From: Pseudorasbora parva
Taxonomy: Eukaryota > Chordata > Actinopteri > Cypriniformes > Gobionidae
DNA length: 64,000 bases
Reading direction: 5' to 3'
Assembly: GCF_024679245.1 (NCBI RefSeq)
Contig: NC_090182.1
Location: 29,219,547 to 29,283,546 of the forward strand
Part shown: positions 38,111 to 52,028 of the stretch, piece after piece
How the letters are laid out: every line of letters begins with the position of its first letter
How positions within the stretch are numbered: position 1 is the first letter of the stretch
Notes under the pieces: generated by a model
What the model was told of the DNA's origin: nothing
What the model saw: only the letters and a program-made list of their open reading frames with translations
Databases searched by the model: none
Made by a program: the position numbers and the translations under genes

Positions 38111-39654
38111 CTTAGCAGTTGTATACGTTTTATGATTTCAATTAATTAGACATGCTTTTTATTACTAGTAGAAACATAAAAATGGGGGGGGGGGGTGCAT
38201 TGCAAAGGGCCCTATCTTCTGTTGAGCTTCTTCATATCCGATGCAACAAATTTTGCAGCATTGACACAGTTATTGAACCGACATGAATCTACACTGAACT
38301 GTTTCAAGCTGAATGATGAAACTATTGTCTTCTGTAGCACTTCTTATAGCTAAATTGAACATTTTATCATTATTGAATTGAGCCTGAACTGAATTGAACT
38401 GAATAATGAAACTATTGCTGTACAGCAGAATGTGTCTCTTATTTGATGACTTTCCCTCATTGATCTTTACTTGCCTGCTTATTACTGTGAACCTGCTTTG
38501 AAACATTCTGTATCGCATAAAGGGCTATATTAATAAATGTGTCTTGACTTGACCACAGCTGTGCTCAAATTCTGTTGGACCTACATCGATTATTCATTTA
38601 TCAACGTGACCTAACACAGACATATGAAACCTTCATCAAAAAGTAAAAAGCAGATGTTTCTCTCTCTATCTGTATAACATAATAGAGTGATATACCTGCA
38701 AAAAATAATGGATGTAGCAGTGGTGGGAGGGAATAATGAAGAAATTGAGCATCCTACCATCTCAGTTAACAACCCAAAGGGGATGCTAAGATTTTTTACG
38801 TAGCGGGAAAGAGCCCCTTCCTTCCCTCTCAATCACACTGACTAATTACCAAGCAAAAGCAGTTAGTCACGTATAATGGCAGAGCTGAGTGAATGGAGCC
38901 TCATAAGACAGCTGGACTATTGCCCTCAAGGACATGAACCGGAGTTCTCTTCTCCAGACGCCATGAATACAAACCTACGCAGAGACATGCAGAGCCTATA
39001 AAGTTTGTTTGTGGGTATTTAGTATCCTATCTTGGCTAGACTGAACTCATGAGCTCTCTCTGGGTGAAGGTCGGGGAAGGGGTAAGCGATTATTTGGAAT
39101 GAAAAGTAAGCCATTCACTCTTTCCTTGTAGCTTTCGATGTTTGCCTACAAAAACCTAAATTACAAACAACAGGAAGAGAGAATCATATCCTAAAATTTC
39201 TCTAGCAATCTGCAGTAACACATAATAGGATGTGTAAAATGGGTCTACATGTTACATTAAAATATAGCTATCCTTTGGGTTTATGGCAGATGATGCAAGG
39301 TGACCCAAGTTAGATAACTTACTTTTCAAAAGGGAACAAGATCAAAGGCAGGACCTGATCTTGTCAGATTAAATACAGTAACAAAACACTAGGACTTTCA
39401 CTGTCACTGAATTTTTATATAACTATAGTTATATAAGCCATGTCAGGGGAGTTATGTCTAAGCGAGAAAAGCAGTACCATTTCACAAATTAAAAGAAAAT
39501 AATAAAAAAAAAAAAAAAAAAAAAAATAGGTCTTGAAAAGGTTTTGAAGGCTTTGCTATTTTCTCTCTGGAAAACTGATTTTAAATATAAATCAGTATTT
39601 ATGTTTTTTTTTTTTTTTAAGTCTCAATTGTACAACGCACAATGCACCCACACA
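38111..39654. other. Non-coding stretch with one retroposon-like tail
   Basis: At about 38270-38560 the sequence ends cctgctttgaaacattctgt...ggctatattaataaatgtgtcttgacttgac, a tail like the inverted repeat at 15.0-15.4 kb. A run of G lies at 38184-38195 and an A-run at 39505-39526. No gene was seen. Confidence 0.5.
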
Positions 39655-39780
<126 letters not shown>

Positions 39781-40763
39781 CACCTAAAGGATTAACACCA
39801 TACTGTGTTTGACCACCTTTCGCCTTCAGAATTGCCTTAATTCTACGTGGCATTGATTCAACAAGGTGCTGAAAGCATTCTTTAGAAACGTTGGCCCATA
39901 TTGATAGAATACCATCTTGCAGTTGATGGAGATTTGTGGATGAACATCCAGGGCACGAAGCTACCATTCCACCACATCCCAAAGATGTTCTATTGGGTTG
40001 AGATCTGGTGACTGTGGGGGCCATTTTAGTACAATGAACTCATTGTCATGTTCAATAAACCAATTTGAAATGACTCGAGCTTTGTGACATGGTGCATTAT
40101 CCTGCAGGAAGTAGCCATCAGAGGATGGGTACATGGTGGTTCATAAAGGGATGGACCTGGTCAGAAACAATGCTCAGGTAAGCCGTGGCATTTAAACAAT
40201 GCCCAATTGGCACTAAGGGGCCTAAAGTGTGCCAAGAAAACATCCCCAAACCATTACACCACCACCAGCAGCCTGCACAGTGGTAACAAGGCATGATGGA
40301 TCCATGTTCTTATTCTGTTTATGCCAAATTCTGACTTTAGCATCTGAATGTCTCAACAGAAATCGAGACTCATCCGACTAGGCAACATTTTTCCAGTCTT
40401 AAACTGTCCAATTTTGATGAGCTCGTGCAAATTGTAGCCTCTTTTTCCAATTTGTAGTGGGGATGAGTGGTACCCGGTGGGGTATTCTGCTGTTGTAGCC
40501 CATCCGCCTCAAGGTTGTGCGTGTTGTGGCTTCACAAATGCTTTGCTGTATACCTCGGTTGTAATGAGTGGTTATTTCAGTCAAAGTTGCTCTTCTATCA
40601 GCTTGAATCAGTCAGCCCATTCTCCTCTGACCTCCAGAATCAACAAGGCATTTTCGCCCACAGGACTGCTGCTTACTGGATGTTTTTTTCCTTTTGACAC
40701 AGTTCTTTGTAAACCCTAGAAATGGTTGTGTGTGAAAATCTCAGTAACTGAGCAGATTTGGAA
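39781..40763 (-). mobile_element. Tc1-like element of the 11.2-kb family, near full length but inactive
   Basis: The minus strand encodes pieces of the transposase in order: a linker region at 40584-40399 (TLRRMGYNSR, then WKKRLQFARAHQNWTV) and the C-terminal region at about 39931-39784 (NLHQLQDGIL, SMPRRIKAILKAKGGQTQYG). The catalytic region between them matches the 11.2-kb fragment (tggtgcattatcctgcagga at 40088-40107 is the inverted DNAPC block). Frameshifts and stops separate the pieces. (TA)n lies on both sides, so exact ends are hidden in the repeats. Confidence 0.85.
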
Positions 40764-40772
40764 ATATATATA

Positions 40773-40833
<61 letters not shown>
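40764..40833. repeat. (TA)n microsatellite
   Basis: About 35 TA units with one interruption lie at the 5' end of the Tc1-like element. Confidence 0.95.
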
Positions 40834-40836
<3 letters not shown>

Positions 40837-41078
40837 TGATGTATGAGTGAGTGAAAAGTACTCCATATATAGGCTGTATCATTTTAACTACTTATTTTAC
40901 ACAATGACCAATGTCCAAACACAAAAAAGGAGGCATTTAATTTCATTGGGTTACCTTTGCCGTCAACCAACACTTGTTAATCTGGTAAAAACAAACACAA
41001 ATTTAATACAAATTTAATACACAAAAGACAAAAAATGTACACTGTACATTATATTGTTTTACTGTACATAAATACTCT
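40834..41078. other. Spacer between two Tc1-like elements
   Basis: AT-rich, with no gene or recognised repeat. Confidence 0.45.
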
Positions 41079-42090
41079 ATATTGGCAAAAGTTGACGCCT
41101 GCCTTTAAATGCACATGACCTTTAATGACATCCCATTCTTAAGCCGTAAGGTTTAATATGGAGTTGGCCCTTCCTTTCCAGCTATAACAGCTTCAACTCT
41201 TCTGGGAAGGCTTTCCACAAGATTTAGGAGTGTGTTTATTGGAATTTCTGACCATTCTTTTAGAAGCACATTTGTGAGGTCAGCACGGATGTTGTAAGTG
41301 AAGGCCTGGCTAGCAGTTTCCGCTCTAATTCATCCCAAAGGTCTTTTATCGGGTTGAGGTCAGGACTCTATGCAGGCCAGTCAAGTTCCTCCACACCAAA
41401 CTTGCTCATAAAGTCTCATCCATGGACCTTGCTTTGTGCACTGGTGCAAAGTCATGTTGGGACAGTAAGGGGTCATCTCCAAACTGTTCCTACAATTTTG
41501 GTAGCATGAAATTGTCCAAAAAAAAATGTGTATGCTGAAGCATAAAGAGATCCTTTCACTGGAACTAAGGGGCCAAGCCCAACCCCTGGAAAACAACCCC
41601 ACACCATAATCCCCTCTCCACCAAACTTTACACTTGGCACAATGCAGTCAGGCAAGTACCGTTCTCCTGACAACCGCCAAACCCAGACTCATCCACCTGA
41701 TTGCTAGAGAGAGAAGCGTGATTTGTCACTCCAGAGAACACATCTCCACTGCTCTAGAGTCCAGAGCTTTACACCACTGCATATGACACTTGGTGATTTA
41801 AGGTTTGGATGCAGCTGCTCGGCCATGGAAACTCATTCAATGAAGCTCTCTACACACTGTTTTTAAGATAATCTGTAGGCCACACAAAGTTTACTGTGCA
41901 CCTCAGCATGCACTGACCCCGCTCTGTGGTTTTACGCGACCTACCACTTTTTGGCTGAGTTGCTGTTGTTCCCAATTGCTTCCACGTTGTTATCATACCA
42001 CTAACATTTGACCATGGAATTTTTAGAAGTGAGGAAATTTCACGAATGGACTTATTGCACAGGTGGCAACCTATCATGGTACAACAATGT
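41079..42090 (-). mobile_element. Tc1-like element of a second family, decayed
   Basis: The plus strand opens with the end tatattggcaaaagttga, as at 56549 where the same family begins tatattgccaaaagtattgg. On the minus strand a frame at 42077-41850 shows the N-terminal helix-turn-helix region (SIREISSLLKIPWSNVSGMI, followed by KSGRSRKTTERG), and frames at 41673-41381 carry later parts ([28 protein letters not shown]). The usual Asp of the second catalytic motif appears as Asn in CPNMT. The C-terminal part lies toward the left end. The 5' inverted repeat is missing at the right, and several frameshifts are present. Confidence 0.87.
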
Positions 42091-45063
42091 ATGTCATGAT
42101 GCCCAAATTTACTTGTAGTATTTTAACCTGGTTAAACTATTCTGTTTTATTTTCAATAAGTAGTAAAAACTAGTAGATATATTATATATTATATAAACTT
42201 TTATAAGCCATTTACCGGCTGCTGGTCACAAAATAAACAAGTATTGGTTATTTTCAGTATCATCCAGAATGTTAAGGAATTTTTTTATTGAACCTCTAAA
42301 CTGTGTAAATATTCCAAATTTAGTAGTTAACCACATACTACAGTGTAATACTAACAAAACCAAACAACCAAAGCAAACATGTTTGCTCTGCAGAAAGCCA
42401 TTTTTCCTCTCTGAATAAATCCCTGGTATTCATGTTTCCTGTCAAAAATAAAGAATAAATCCGAGGCATAGGAGCAGCAATCATGTGACCCAAATGTAAT
42501 CCCCAGGTGAAGCTGATGTAAGGACACTCTCGGCGGTGAGCAACAGCCTCTTTCTCTTGATTTAAAGGGCTCTCCATTAGCTGTCACACCACTAGGGCGT
42601 CCGTCAGCTTGATTGCACATCACATTCATAAAAAACCGCAGAGAGGTGTGAAGTGGGCATTCCGGTATCCCTGTGCAATAGCATCACAAGTTTCTAGAGG
42701 CATATTAGGCTAGCAGCACTATTTTAGTGCGAAGCTCAAGCAATCTCCAAGCTCAGCTCCATAGACCTGAGAGGATTACCTGGGGAAAAGGAGGATTTCT
42801 ATTTGCATGATAACTGCTGAATCTGGTCTGCTTTATTCTTTATTAGTTACAGTAAGTCCTTCTTTCATTAAGTGCCAGTCAGAAAGGGCTGCGCAAAGAC
42901 TGTGACGTGCCCAATGGAAGCGTTATCCCTATGCTCACACACACACACACCAACACACAAAGACGCGCAGTCAATGTCAGCTTTAATGAACTTCAGGTCA
43001 TATCAAATCAACTGAGTCTCAAGTCATAAACTTTTATGATTAGTAGAAATAGATCATCCAGAGCATATGAGCTGCAGTGTTTTCTCTGCACTGTAATTTT
43101 CATGCACAGCACAGCATCTCACCACAGATCTGAGTGTAAAGAGAGTGGGGGACTAAAATCTAAAAAAAGACTAAGGAACAGTTGTGACCACTAAAATAGA
43201 AAGCTTTTAAACTTAGTTCATTAAGATTGTAATATTTGACTCAGTTAGGTCACTCCAACCTGGATGAATTTTCTTTTGCAGCAGAAATTTCGAAGAATGT
43301 GCTGGGTGCTCTCTTTAATGTACTTACAATGAATCAAGACTAAAGCACTATAAAAGTTTTATACAATAAGTGTTCTAGACAACCTTTTTACGGTATTCCT
43401 GAAGGCATACAATATAGCTTTTGGTGAGGAACAGAGGGACAATTTTGATATCCATCCTCCTATCTCTGCTGGATTCATCATGAGAGTTTGCAGTGGAAGT
43501 AGGAAATCAGATTCATGAACATATTCTTTTGAGTCAGATCTTTTCAATAAGCCAGTTAATTCAGTTCACAGAATGGCTTTAAACAATTGGCTCGACAGCA
43601 ACAGGACTGATCCAGTTTCCAATGTCAACTATTTTGCTGGAGTTAAAAATATGAGTGGAAAAACAACTTAAATTATGGCCTGACCTTCATAGATTCGTTT
43701 CTTATGCTTTCTTGTGGCTTGGATTATAGTTCATAATTCACATGGACCACTTCTATGATGCTGTTGCATCCTTTGCAAACCTTAAGAAAGCTTCAGCCCT
43801 CATCATTTTCATTTTTGAGTGGATCATGTTTTGAAATTCCATTATGTTGATTTAAGAATCATAATATTGAAACATTGACCTCTAAGTGATATAGGGGGGC
43901 TAACATATTAACTTGGGTTAAGGGAAATAACTATTAGATTATACAATCTAATTCTCTTCTAATCTCATTTTAAAGGAGACCTCAGCTGGAGAAGATGTTT
44001 TTCTCTTTGGAGAAGCTCCACACGGCCCCGTCTTCACAGAGAAAAAAAAATGAGGCAAATAAATAAGGAGAAAATCGAATCCTTTCAGCCCTCACAGAGG
44101 TGTAAAGCAATGATTCAGCAAAATAAATTCTCTCTGGAGATAAACAAACATGATATTTCAGGGACTAGAGAAGACTAGCTGGTCTCATAAAGTTCATTGG
44201 GTCCACTGACCATAAACACAGCCAACTATTCAGTCTCGCAGTATCCACAGTAACAAGTATACCATCTCCAATAACAAATATGCCTCGATGCACAGAGGCC
44301 TATTAAATGTGGAACCTAAAATGGCTTGACTTAAATTGAGTCCAGGGTTATTCATCCTCTGGTGTCCTGATACAAGACATACACTGATCCATATGAACAA
44401 TATGCATGGAGAAGTGTAGGGGAGATAGTCCTGTTTCAAGAAAACTGGCGACCAAAAACACATTCTCAAAGATCGTTGAAGAAAACAATAAATCTATTAA
44501 AAGAAAAACAAATTGGCATCTTAATTTCTATCATCTCAAAATAATTATTTTTTCCTAAATAATGCAGTAACCTTCATAAAATTGTCGGTTGTAATTGGAA
44601 TTTAAAGCAGAAGTAGCAGATTGTCTCCAGGCGCTGAATTAGGCCCAGAACTTCTTTCTTGGATGATGGTTTTGTCTTTATTAGTCTAATTCATTTGGAT
44701 TGTTTTCAAACATGGCTGACTCATTTTTTGACAAGGTGTAATTAATTACTATGCAAATGGTTTCAAGCAACACCCTCTTGTTTTGGCACAAATAAGCGGC
44801 GTCTCCATCTACGTTTTGGAATGTCATCAGAAAAACTAAAACACAAATACAAAAAAAAAAAGCTCTGCGCGAGTGTAGGAAATGTTGAGAACTTGATTTT
44901 ACAATGACATTTCTCCAAGAGATAAAAGAGCAATAATAGGACACAAGGCTGCAACACCTGCTGGTCCAGGTGCGGAGCCATGTGTTTTGAAGAGTTAGCT
45001 ATTTTCTCTTTTAATTGTAATTCTCTCTTTTTTCAGTCACTTAAGATGCATTTAAAATGTATG
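42091..45063. other. 3 kb without recognisable gene
   Basis: A short (CA)n lies near 42937-42950. Open frames up to 92 codons show no recognised domain. No transposon ends were found. It may be low-copy host DNA with possible regulatory content. Confidence 0.4.
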
Positions 45064-45460
45064 TGAGTGAGTGAGTGAGTGAGTGAGTGAGTGAGTGAGT
45101 GAGTGAGTGAGTGAGTGAGTGAGTGAGTGAGTGAGTGAGAGAGTGAGAGAGTGAGTGAGTGAGTGAGTGAGTGAGTGAGTGAGTGAGTGAGTGAGTGAGT
45201 GAGTGAGTGAGTGAGTGAGTGAGTCAGTGAGTGAGTGAGTGAGTGAGTGAGTGAGTGAGTGAGTGAGTGAGTGAGAGAGTGAGTGAGTGAGTGAGTGAGT
45301 GAGTGAGTGAGAGAGTGAGTGAGTGAGTGAGTGAGTGAGTGAGTGAGTGAGTGAGTGAGTGAGTGAGTGAGTGAGTGAGTGAGTGAGTGAGTGAGTGAGT
45401 GAGTGAGTGAGTGAGTCAGTGAGTCAGTGAGTCAGTGAGTCAGTGAGTCAGTGAGTGAGA
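45064..45460. repeat. (GAGT)n array with variant units and an octamer tail
   Basis: About 95 tetranucleotide units of GAGT include scattered GAGA units (near 45139, 45147, 45273, 45311) and CAGT units. At 45413-45452 CAGT alternates regularly with GAGT, giving about five copies of an 8-bp unit GAGTCAGT. A few related units recur at 45724-45770 after 260 bp of unrelated DNA. Confidence 0.95.
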
Positions 45461-46912
45461 GTAAAATCAAATATGGACAAACTCCCACTCCTGCTAGGAG
45501 AAAAGCCCAGTGAACGCAAACCTGGCTGCCAGATACACAAAGTTCAAAAGAGCCTGCAGCAAGACAGAGCTACCAACTGTGTAAATATTAGAAGATTGGA
45601 CATTTTTGGAGATTGGAAGATTGGAAGTTTATTTTCATGTAATTTTAATTTTACTTGCATTATTATTTATTTATTTTTATCGTATAGTGTTATGAATGCT
45701 TTGGCAATGTAAAGATTTCTTACAGTGAGCGCATGAGTCAGTCAATGAGTGAGGAAGTGAGTGAGTGAGCTCTTACGATAAAGAGCATTTTGGCAGTGTA
45801 GCGTTTTGTTCCATTATTATGCTTGTTGTTGCTGTCATCTTTTGACGTACACGCAGGATGTGGTGGTTGGTCAGTATTGTATTTGTCCCGCCTCTCCTCT
45901 GATTGGACAGCTGGGTAAAAAGGGACAGAGATGAGCACAGCGTTTTATCCAAACTCGAACATTCTTCAACTCTCGGCGACCAGTAAAAAACACTGAGCGC
46001 TCAGCGCCTCGTTACGCTCATGGCCTTCAAAAAATGTGCTGCTCCCATTAAAAACAATTGGACACACCAGCCACCTAAAATAAAAATGCTTTGATGGACA
46101 CATGGGCTAAGACCCGCCAACCCTAAATTTTATTATAGTCTTCTCAAAAGGCATCTGTAATAATCATTCTGTGCATTATAACCAATCACATGCAATTTTG
46201 TTGAGCTAACCAATGCAATGTCTAATAATCAGAGGTGTTCAGATTAGTCTTTGCTGAAACGCAGGAGTTTTGTTCAGAGTGTGAGTTTTGTTCTTTCACT
46301 CACTGAAATCTGCACTCTTGTCATAAACAACACAACAGAGATGTACATGTGATGTATGTAGGAGACTCTAGCATAAAATTGTCTAAATGTTGAACGTTTA
46401 ATATTTGCAATTTTAGCCGTATCAGAGCTAAATAGGCTATTTGATGACCTGCCATGCTATACATTTCATGTAGACTTGATTTGGGTGTGTACCGTGGTCA
46501 TTTACATAGTCAACAACAAATTTCCCAACAAAAATATTTTGGCCGGTGAAAATGCTAAGTGGCTACTAACTTTGGAAAACCACTAGCAACAGTGGCTGGT
46601 GAGCAAAAAAAGTTAATGTCAAGGCCTGTACATAACAGTACGACTAACATATTCAGACTAAAAGACAAAAGTAAATGAGCACTGAGAAGTGTTTAATGTG
46701 ACCTATTATGCAAAATTCAATTTTACACGTAAATTTGTGTCAGCAGTGTGTGTACACAACCACCCTATAATGGTAAAAATCTAGCAAACCCTTTTTTTTA
46801 TTCCCTATAAATCATAAACAGTTAAACAGTTAGATGCATTTTCTATAAATTGGGATTTTACCATGTAATAGAACACGTCCACGACTATGACAGAATCTGC
46901 CATGATATCTTG

Positions 46913-46913
<1 letters not shown>
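45461..46913. other. Non-coding stretch; probable hAT right terminus at 46628
   Basis: The words ccactagcaacagtggctgg (46581-46600) and gttaatgtcaaggcctg (46612-46628) resemble the end of a hAT-type repeat (reverse complement CAGGCCTTGACATTAAC). A left end was not found. A CCAAT-type box is present inverted near 45896-45907. No gene was seen. Confidence 0.45.

Positions 46914-46984
<71 letters not shown>
46914..46984. repeat. (TA)n microsatellite
   Basis: About 35 uninterrupted TA units. Confidence 0.97.
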
Positions 46985-46986
<2 letters not shown>

Positions 46987-48714
46987 GAGATCCATCATGA
47001 ATGGCTAGTGGACACATTAGACATCCTGCAAAAAGGGACGTAATAGGTCACCATTACATTGAATTTGGTTCTAAGAAAAGCTTTAGTTTCATTTGTTTGC
47101 TACTTATATTTGTTAACAGTGAATTTTATTTATATTTATTCGTATTCATATTTTTAAGTGTGCCATACAGTAAGTGTACAATAAAATATTTCTTGAGGCC
47201 ACTGCATATGGGAAAACACATACACACTCCAGACTGACACTCTAGGGCAATTGATACAATTCATTATTTTGAGGCTTGATCTTTGCAAAAAATCAAAAAA
47301 TAATAATAAAATAAAAATAAAAGTCAATAGCAGCCACTAAGATGGTGAGGGATTTCACAACCATCCTCACCTATTTATAGTGTCTGATGCTCTGTGAACC
47401 ATGAAATTAATAAATAGCACGCTTGGTAATTGCCTGGAAACCAAGTGCAGAGGAAAAGACTGCTATGAAATCAGCGGCATCAGATGCGGTTCCTAATAAG
47501 TTGTCACATCATTGTCAATGACCTTCATGCAATTAAACAGGAGGAAGGTTCTTGATTTGTGGACGGACTGAAATAATGACATAGGAAGAAGAATGCAGTG
47601 ACATGAATGTGGCTTCAGCAGAAAGGATCTCATGGCCGGCACTCTCAAAAGATCATATGGTACATTTAAACGGGGCCTAGAGAGAGAGCATCAAAATTAA
47701 ATAGCTGCTCTCAAAGAAGCTGAGGGCAGAGCGGTTAGCCCGAGAAAAATATCAGCCTCAAATAAGTCGACATCATCAGTCCTCCAGAGGCAGCAGTGAA
47801 AGAAGGACGTGGCCCTATTGAAACCAACGATGTGGCGATTATTTTTTGCCTCTGGGTAAAAATAGCACTCTGTTAAGATCAATTCAGTCGCCAAAAGCTT
47901 ATTGTTCACATCTATAAACCGGAAAATCCAAAAGTCTGCCATCGAATGACAGTGAATGTGTTGTTATCCTAATGATTGCTTAGAGAAAGAGCAGATGGGT
48001 ACTGCAAGTAGACTTAACACAGCAAAGGAAAAAGGAACAGACTTTTCCATATGAAGAGAATGTGCGAAAAGCAAGTGAGTCTAATAACCAGAGCGTCCGA
48101 GGTCTTGTCATGAGTGATGATCAGCTCATTGGACGCCTACGGAGGTGTGTTCACATCTGGAGGAATCTGATGTGTTCCTTGACTGTACCTGCAACCATAA
48201 CAAAAGGACTGAATCCAAGCCGGTCTAAAAAATATAAGCACAAAACAAAATGTTACGGATAAAGGAACAGTGACAGTTAACACTCACAAGACAATCCCCA
48301 TGATGCTTCATTGCAGTTTTTCACTGAAAGGTGTCATTTTAGTCTGAAGTGTTTGCAGCTACAATGCCCTTTTTAGCTCTGAGCTCTTCACACACTTGAC
48401 TCTGTTAAGTAAGAATCCCTATGGAAATCTGCCGACATGCTCCGAGTAATAATTGCGTGCTAGATACCGCGCTCCAAAATCCTTTTTAACTTGTCAGTGT
48501 AAATGGAAAAACAGTCAATTCATTTTGCTGGTATTTAAAAGGTTGTTATTCACTCATTTCTGTCTCATAGTTATTGCATTGTTTGGCAAAGCTGAATGGG
48601 ATCAAACAGCATTTTCAATTGCCATGTTGTTTCCACATTACAGAGGACATTCCCACAAGCTCTTCAAAGCATGAAGTCTTATTAAAAATCACTCTCTCCA
48701 TCACAAAAAAACCC
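46985..48714. other. 1.7 kb without recognisable gene
   Basis: Balanced composition at about 47340-48300 and absence of repeat words suggest low-copy DNA. No open frame over 81 codons is present and no domain is recognised. Confidence 0.4.
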
Positions 48715-49735
<1,021 letters not shown>

Positions 49736-49996
49736 GGGGTGGCAGTGGCACAGTGGTTCATGTAGATTATCTACAAACCGGAAGGTTGCTGGTTTGATCC
49801 CTGGTTCCACTTGACCAAGTGTTGAGGTGTCCATGAGCAATACATATAACCCCAGCTGCTCCCGATGAGCTGGATTGCACCTTACATGGCTGACACCGCC
49901 TTCGGTGTATGAATGGGTGAATGTGAGTCAAGATGTAAAGCGCTTTGGATGGCCATGGGTCTGTTGAAAGCGCTATATAAATGCAGTCCATTTACG
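49736..49996 (+). mobile_element. tRNA-derived SINE
   Basis: The 5' part has an A-box-like tggcacagtggttca and a B-box-like ggttgctggtttgatccc (49784-49801), the two internal promoter elements of RNA polymerase III. A central part with ccccagctgctcc follows, and the 3' part ends agcgctttgga...gcgctatataaatgcagtcca, a tail shared with LINE-type retrotransposons in fish. It is not a tRNA gene, because no cloverleaf with a plausible anticodon arm could be built. No flanking duplication was resolved. A short GT tract follows. Confidence 0.8.
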
Positions 49997-52019
49997 TGTG
50001 TGTGTGTGTCAGCCTTAATGGCTTATATTTTCAAGGTCATAAAATCATTTAATATCTTCAATCAATCTATAAAATCAAAATTAAACAAACAAATAATAAA
50101 GCTTCACAATAGTTCATGAACTACTGAAGCTCCTCAATTAGACAAAGTCTGCTGGCATTTCATCAATATTCCAGTCCAAACAAACTCATCTACAGTATGC
50201 CAAAAAAGACAGGTCAATAATAATAATGTACCTATAGTGAACGATAGCCCATCCACTCTCGCCCCAAAGAGCCTCCCAGTATAAGGAATGACTTTTTCTT
50301 TTGGTGATATAGCTTTATGGGAGTATTTGACAGGGCCTCTCTGCCAATGGCTGTGCTGGGCCAGTGTGCAATATCTCATAAAAAAATAAAAATAAAAAAA
50401 TGTCTCTGTTACTACAGGTAATCTGAAATTTATGATAAATTACAAGTTTATACTATTTAGACTTATCCTTAATATGAGGTTAGACATGCTAGTATTGTTT
50501 AACCTTACATTTAATATGAAAAACAAAAATAAATACTAATATGCAAATCTATTACCAGAAATCAAAAATACATTATGCAATAATTATCTTATACAAAAAG
50601 CAAATGTATATTTATTTAAAGCTCAGTAAAATAAATAAATTATGCAAAATACATGCATATTTAATATTTCAATATACACAACCGTTCAAAAGTTTTCATA
50701 TTTCTAATATATGCTGTTCTTTTGAACATTCCATCCAAAGGATCCTGAAGAATTATCACAGTTTCCACACAAAATATATAGCACTAGTATGTTTCATAAT
50801 GTTTAAATTGTAATAATATATTGAAAATAGTACTGTTATTGTTGTATTTTTGATAAAATAAATACAGCTATGGTGAACATTTTCAAAAACATATTTAAAA
50901 AAAAAAAGACTTTCTTAATTAATAGTATCTTACAAGTTAATTGTCTGTGAAACAAGTTCTGTACATGTGTAACTTCCCTTAGCCAGGCAAAGTCTGGAGC
51001 AAAAATGTAATTCTGTGAACTCCAACTTGAAATGTCGCTGTGTCCATTTGTTGGAGTAATCTTGAAATAATGCTTGGTTATTATTTGGAACAAATGCATT
51101 TCCCATGGCGGACAAACCACAGCAACCTACGAGTCAACAAAGTATAAAAGATTTCCAAAAAGCAACAAGGAACATGTCGCAACAATTTCTGCCTCCCTTC
51201 TTGGAAAACAGCTCCACGCATTTTTGAAGGGAAATAATGTGAGGGTGGGGAAAAGCAGATGGCAGTCACATCAAAAAAGAATAAAAGTACCGGTGTTGAA
51301 GTCCTGCCATGGCGTGTTTGGCTCTGGCTCGTTCTGGCAGGCCACTCTTCATCTTCCTGGTGTAAAGTCCTGGATTAGACTGGCGTGGTGGACAGTTCCA
51401 TGTTAATTCTCCTGGCTTTGGAATTAGACGCCCCCTCCTCTACCACCCAAACAATAAACAAGACATTGCCTGCTGTTTGGAATAATCGCTTTTGGGCAAA
51501 TATCAGGAATCCTAGCAAACACAACTACCCAATGTAAATGCTGTTCATCCAGAATTTGCTTCACAGGGTGTTTTTCAGGACTTCAAACGGTGGGAGACAT
51601 CCCTCAGGAGTAGCAATGGTTATAACAGAAGATTAGATTGCTATCGGTCTGGATGAGAGCCGCACACGGAGGTTTTCAGAGTTCCAAATGAAGGTGACAA
51701 CATAGAAACAAATCTGTGGTACTGCAAGAGATCAGATTACCCTTTGCTGATCTTGTTTTCTGGATAAAATCATAAGATCCCCATGTGTCAGAACATGAAG
51801 GACTGAAGAGGTAAATACTGAGTTAAGGCTAAAAGACATGGCACAAATGTGCCTTATCTTTACACATGGGAAAAAACATATTGCATGTTCTCCCCAAAGA
51901 TTAAAAAGTTGGTTTTAAAATGTTTTTAAGACTAAAATTACTGAATTACTACAATGATAGCTAATGGACTTGAAACTTGATTGCTCCAGGACCAAATCCA
52001 TGTCCATCAAAATACAACA
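49997..52019. other. 2 kb without recognisable gene
   Basis: AT-rich to about 50,930. From 50,930 to 51,660 composition is more balanced and no repeat words are seen, so this part may be low-copy. Frames up to 110 codons (51074-51406) have no recognised domain. Confidence 0.4.
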
Positions 52020-52028
52020 CATTCAACC

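Noticed and set aside
45064..45460. CRISPR-like or satellite array with spacers
   Set aside because: The array is a simple tetranucleotide repeat with point variants. There are no unique spacers, and the genome is eukaryotic.
49736..49996. tRNA gene
   Set aside because: A- and B-box-like words are present, but no cloverleaf forms and the 3' part is a SINE body with a LINE-type tail.
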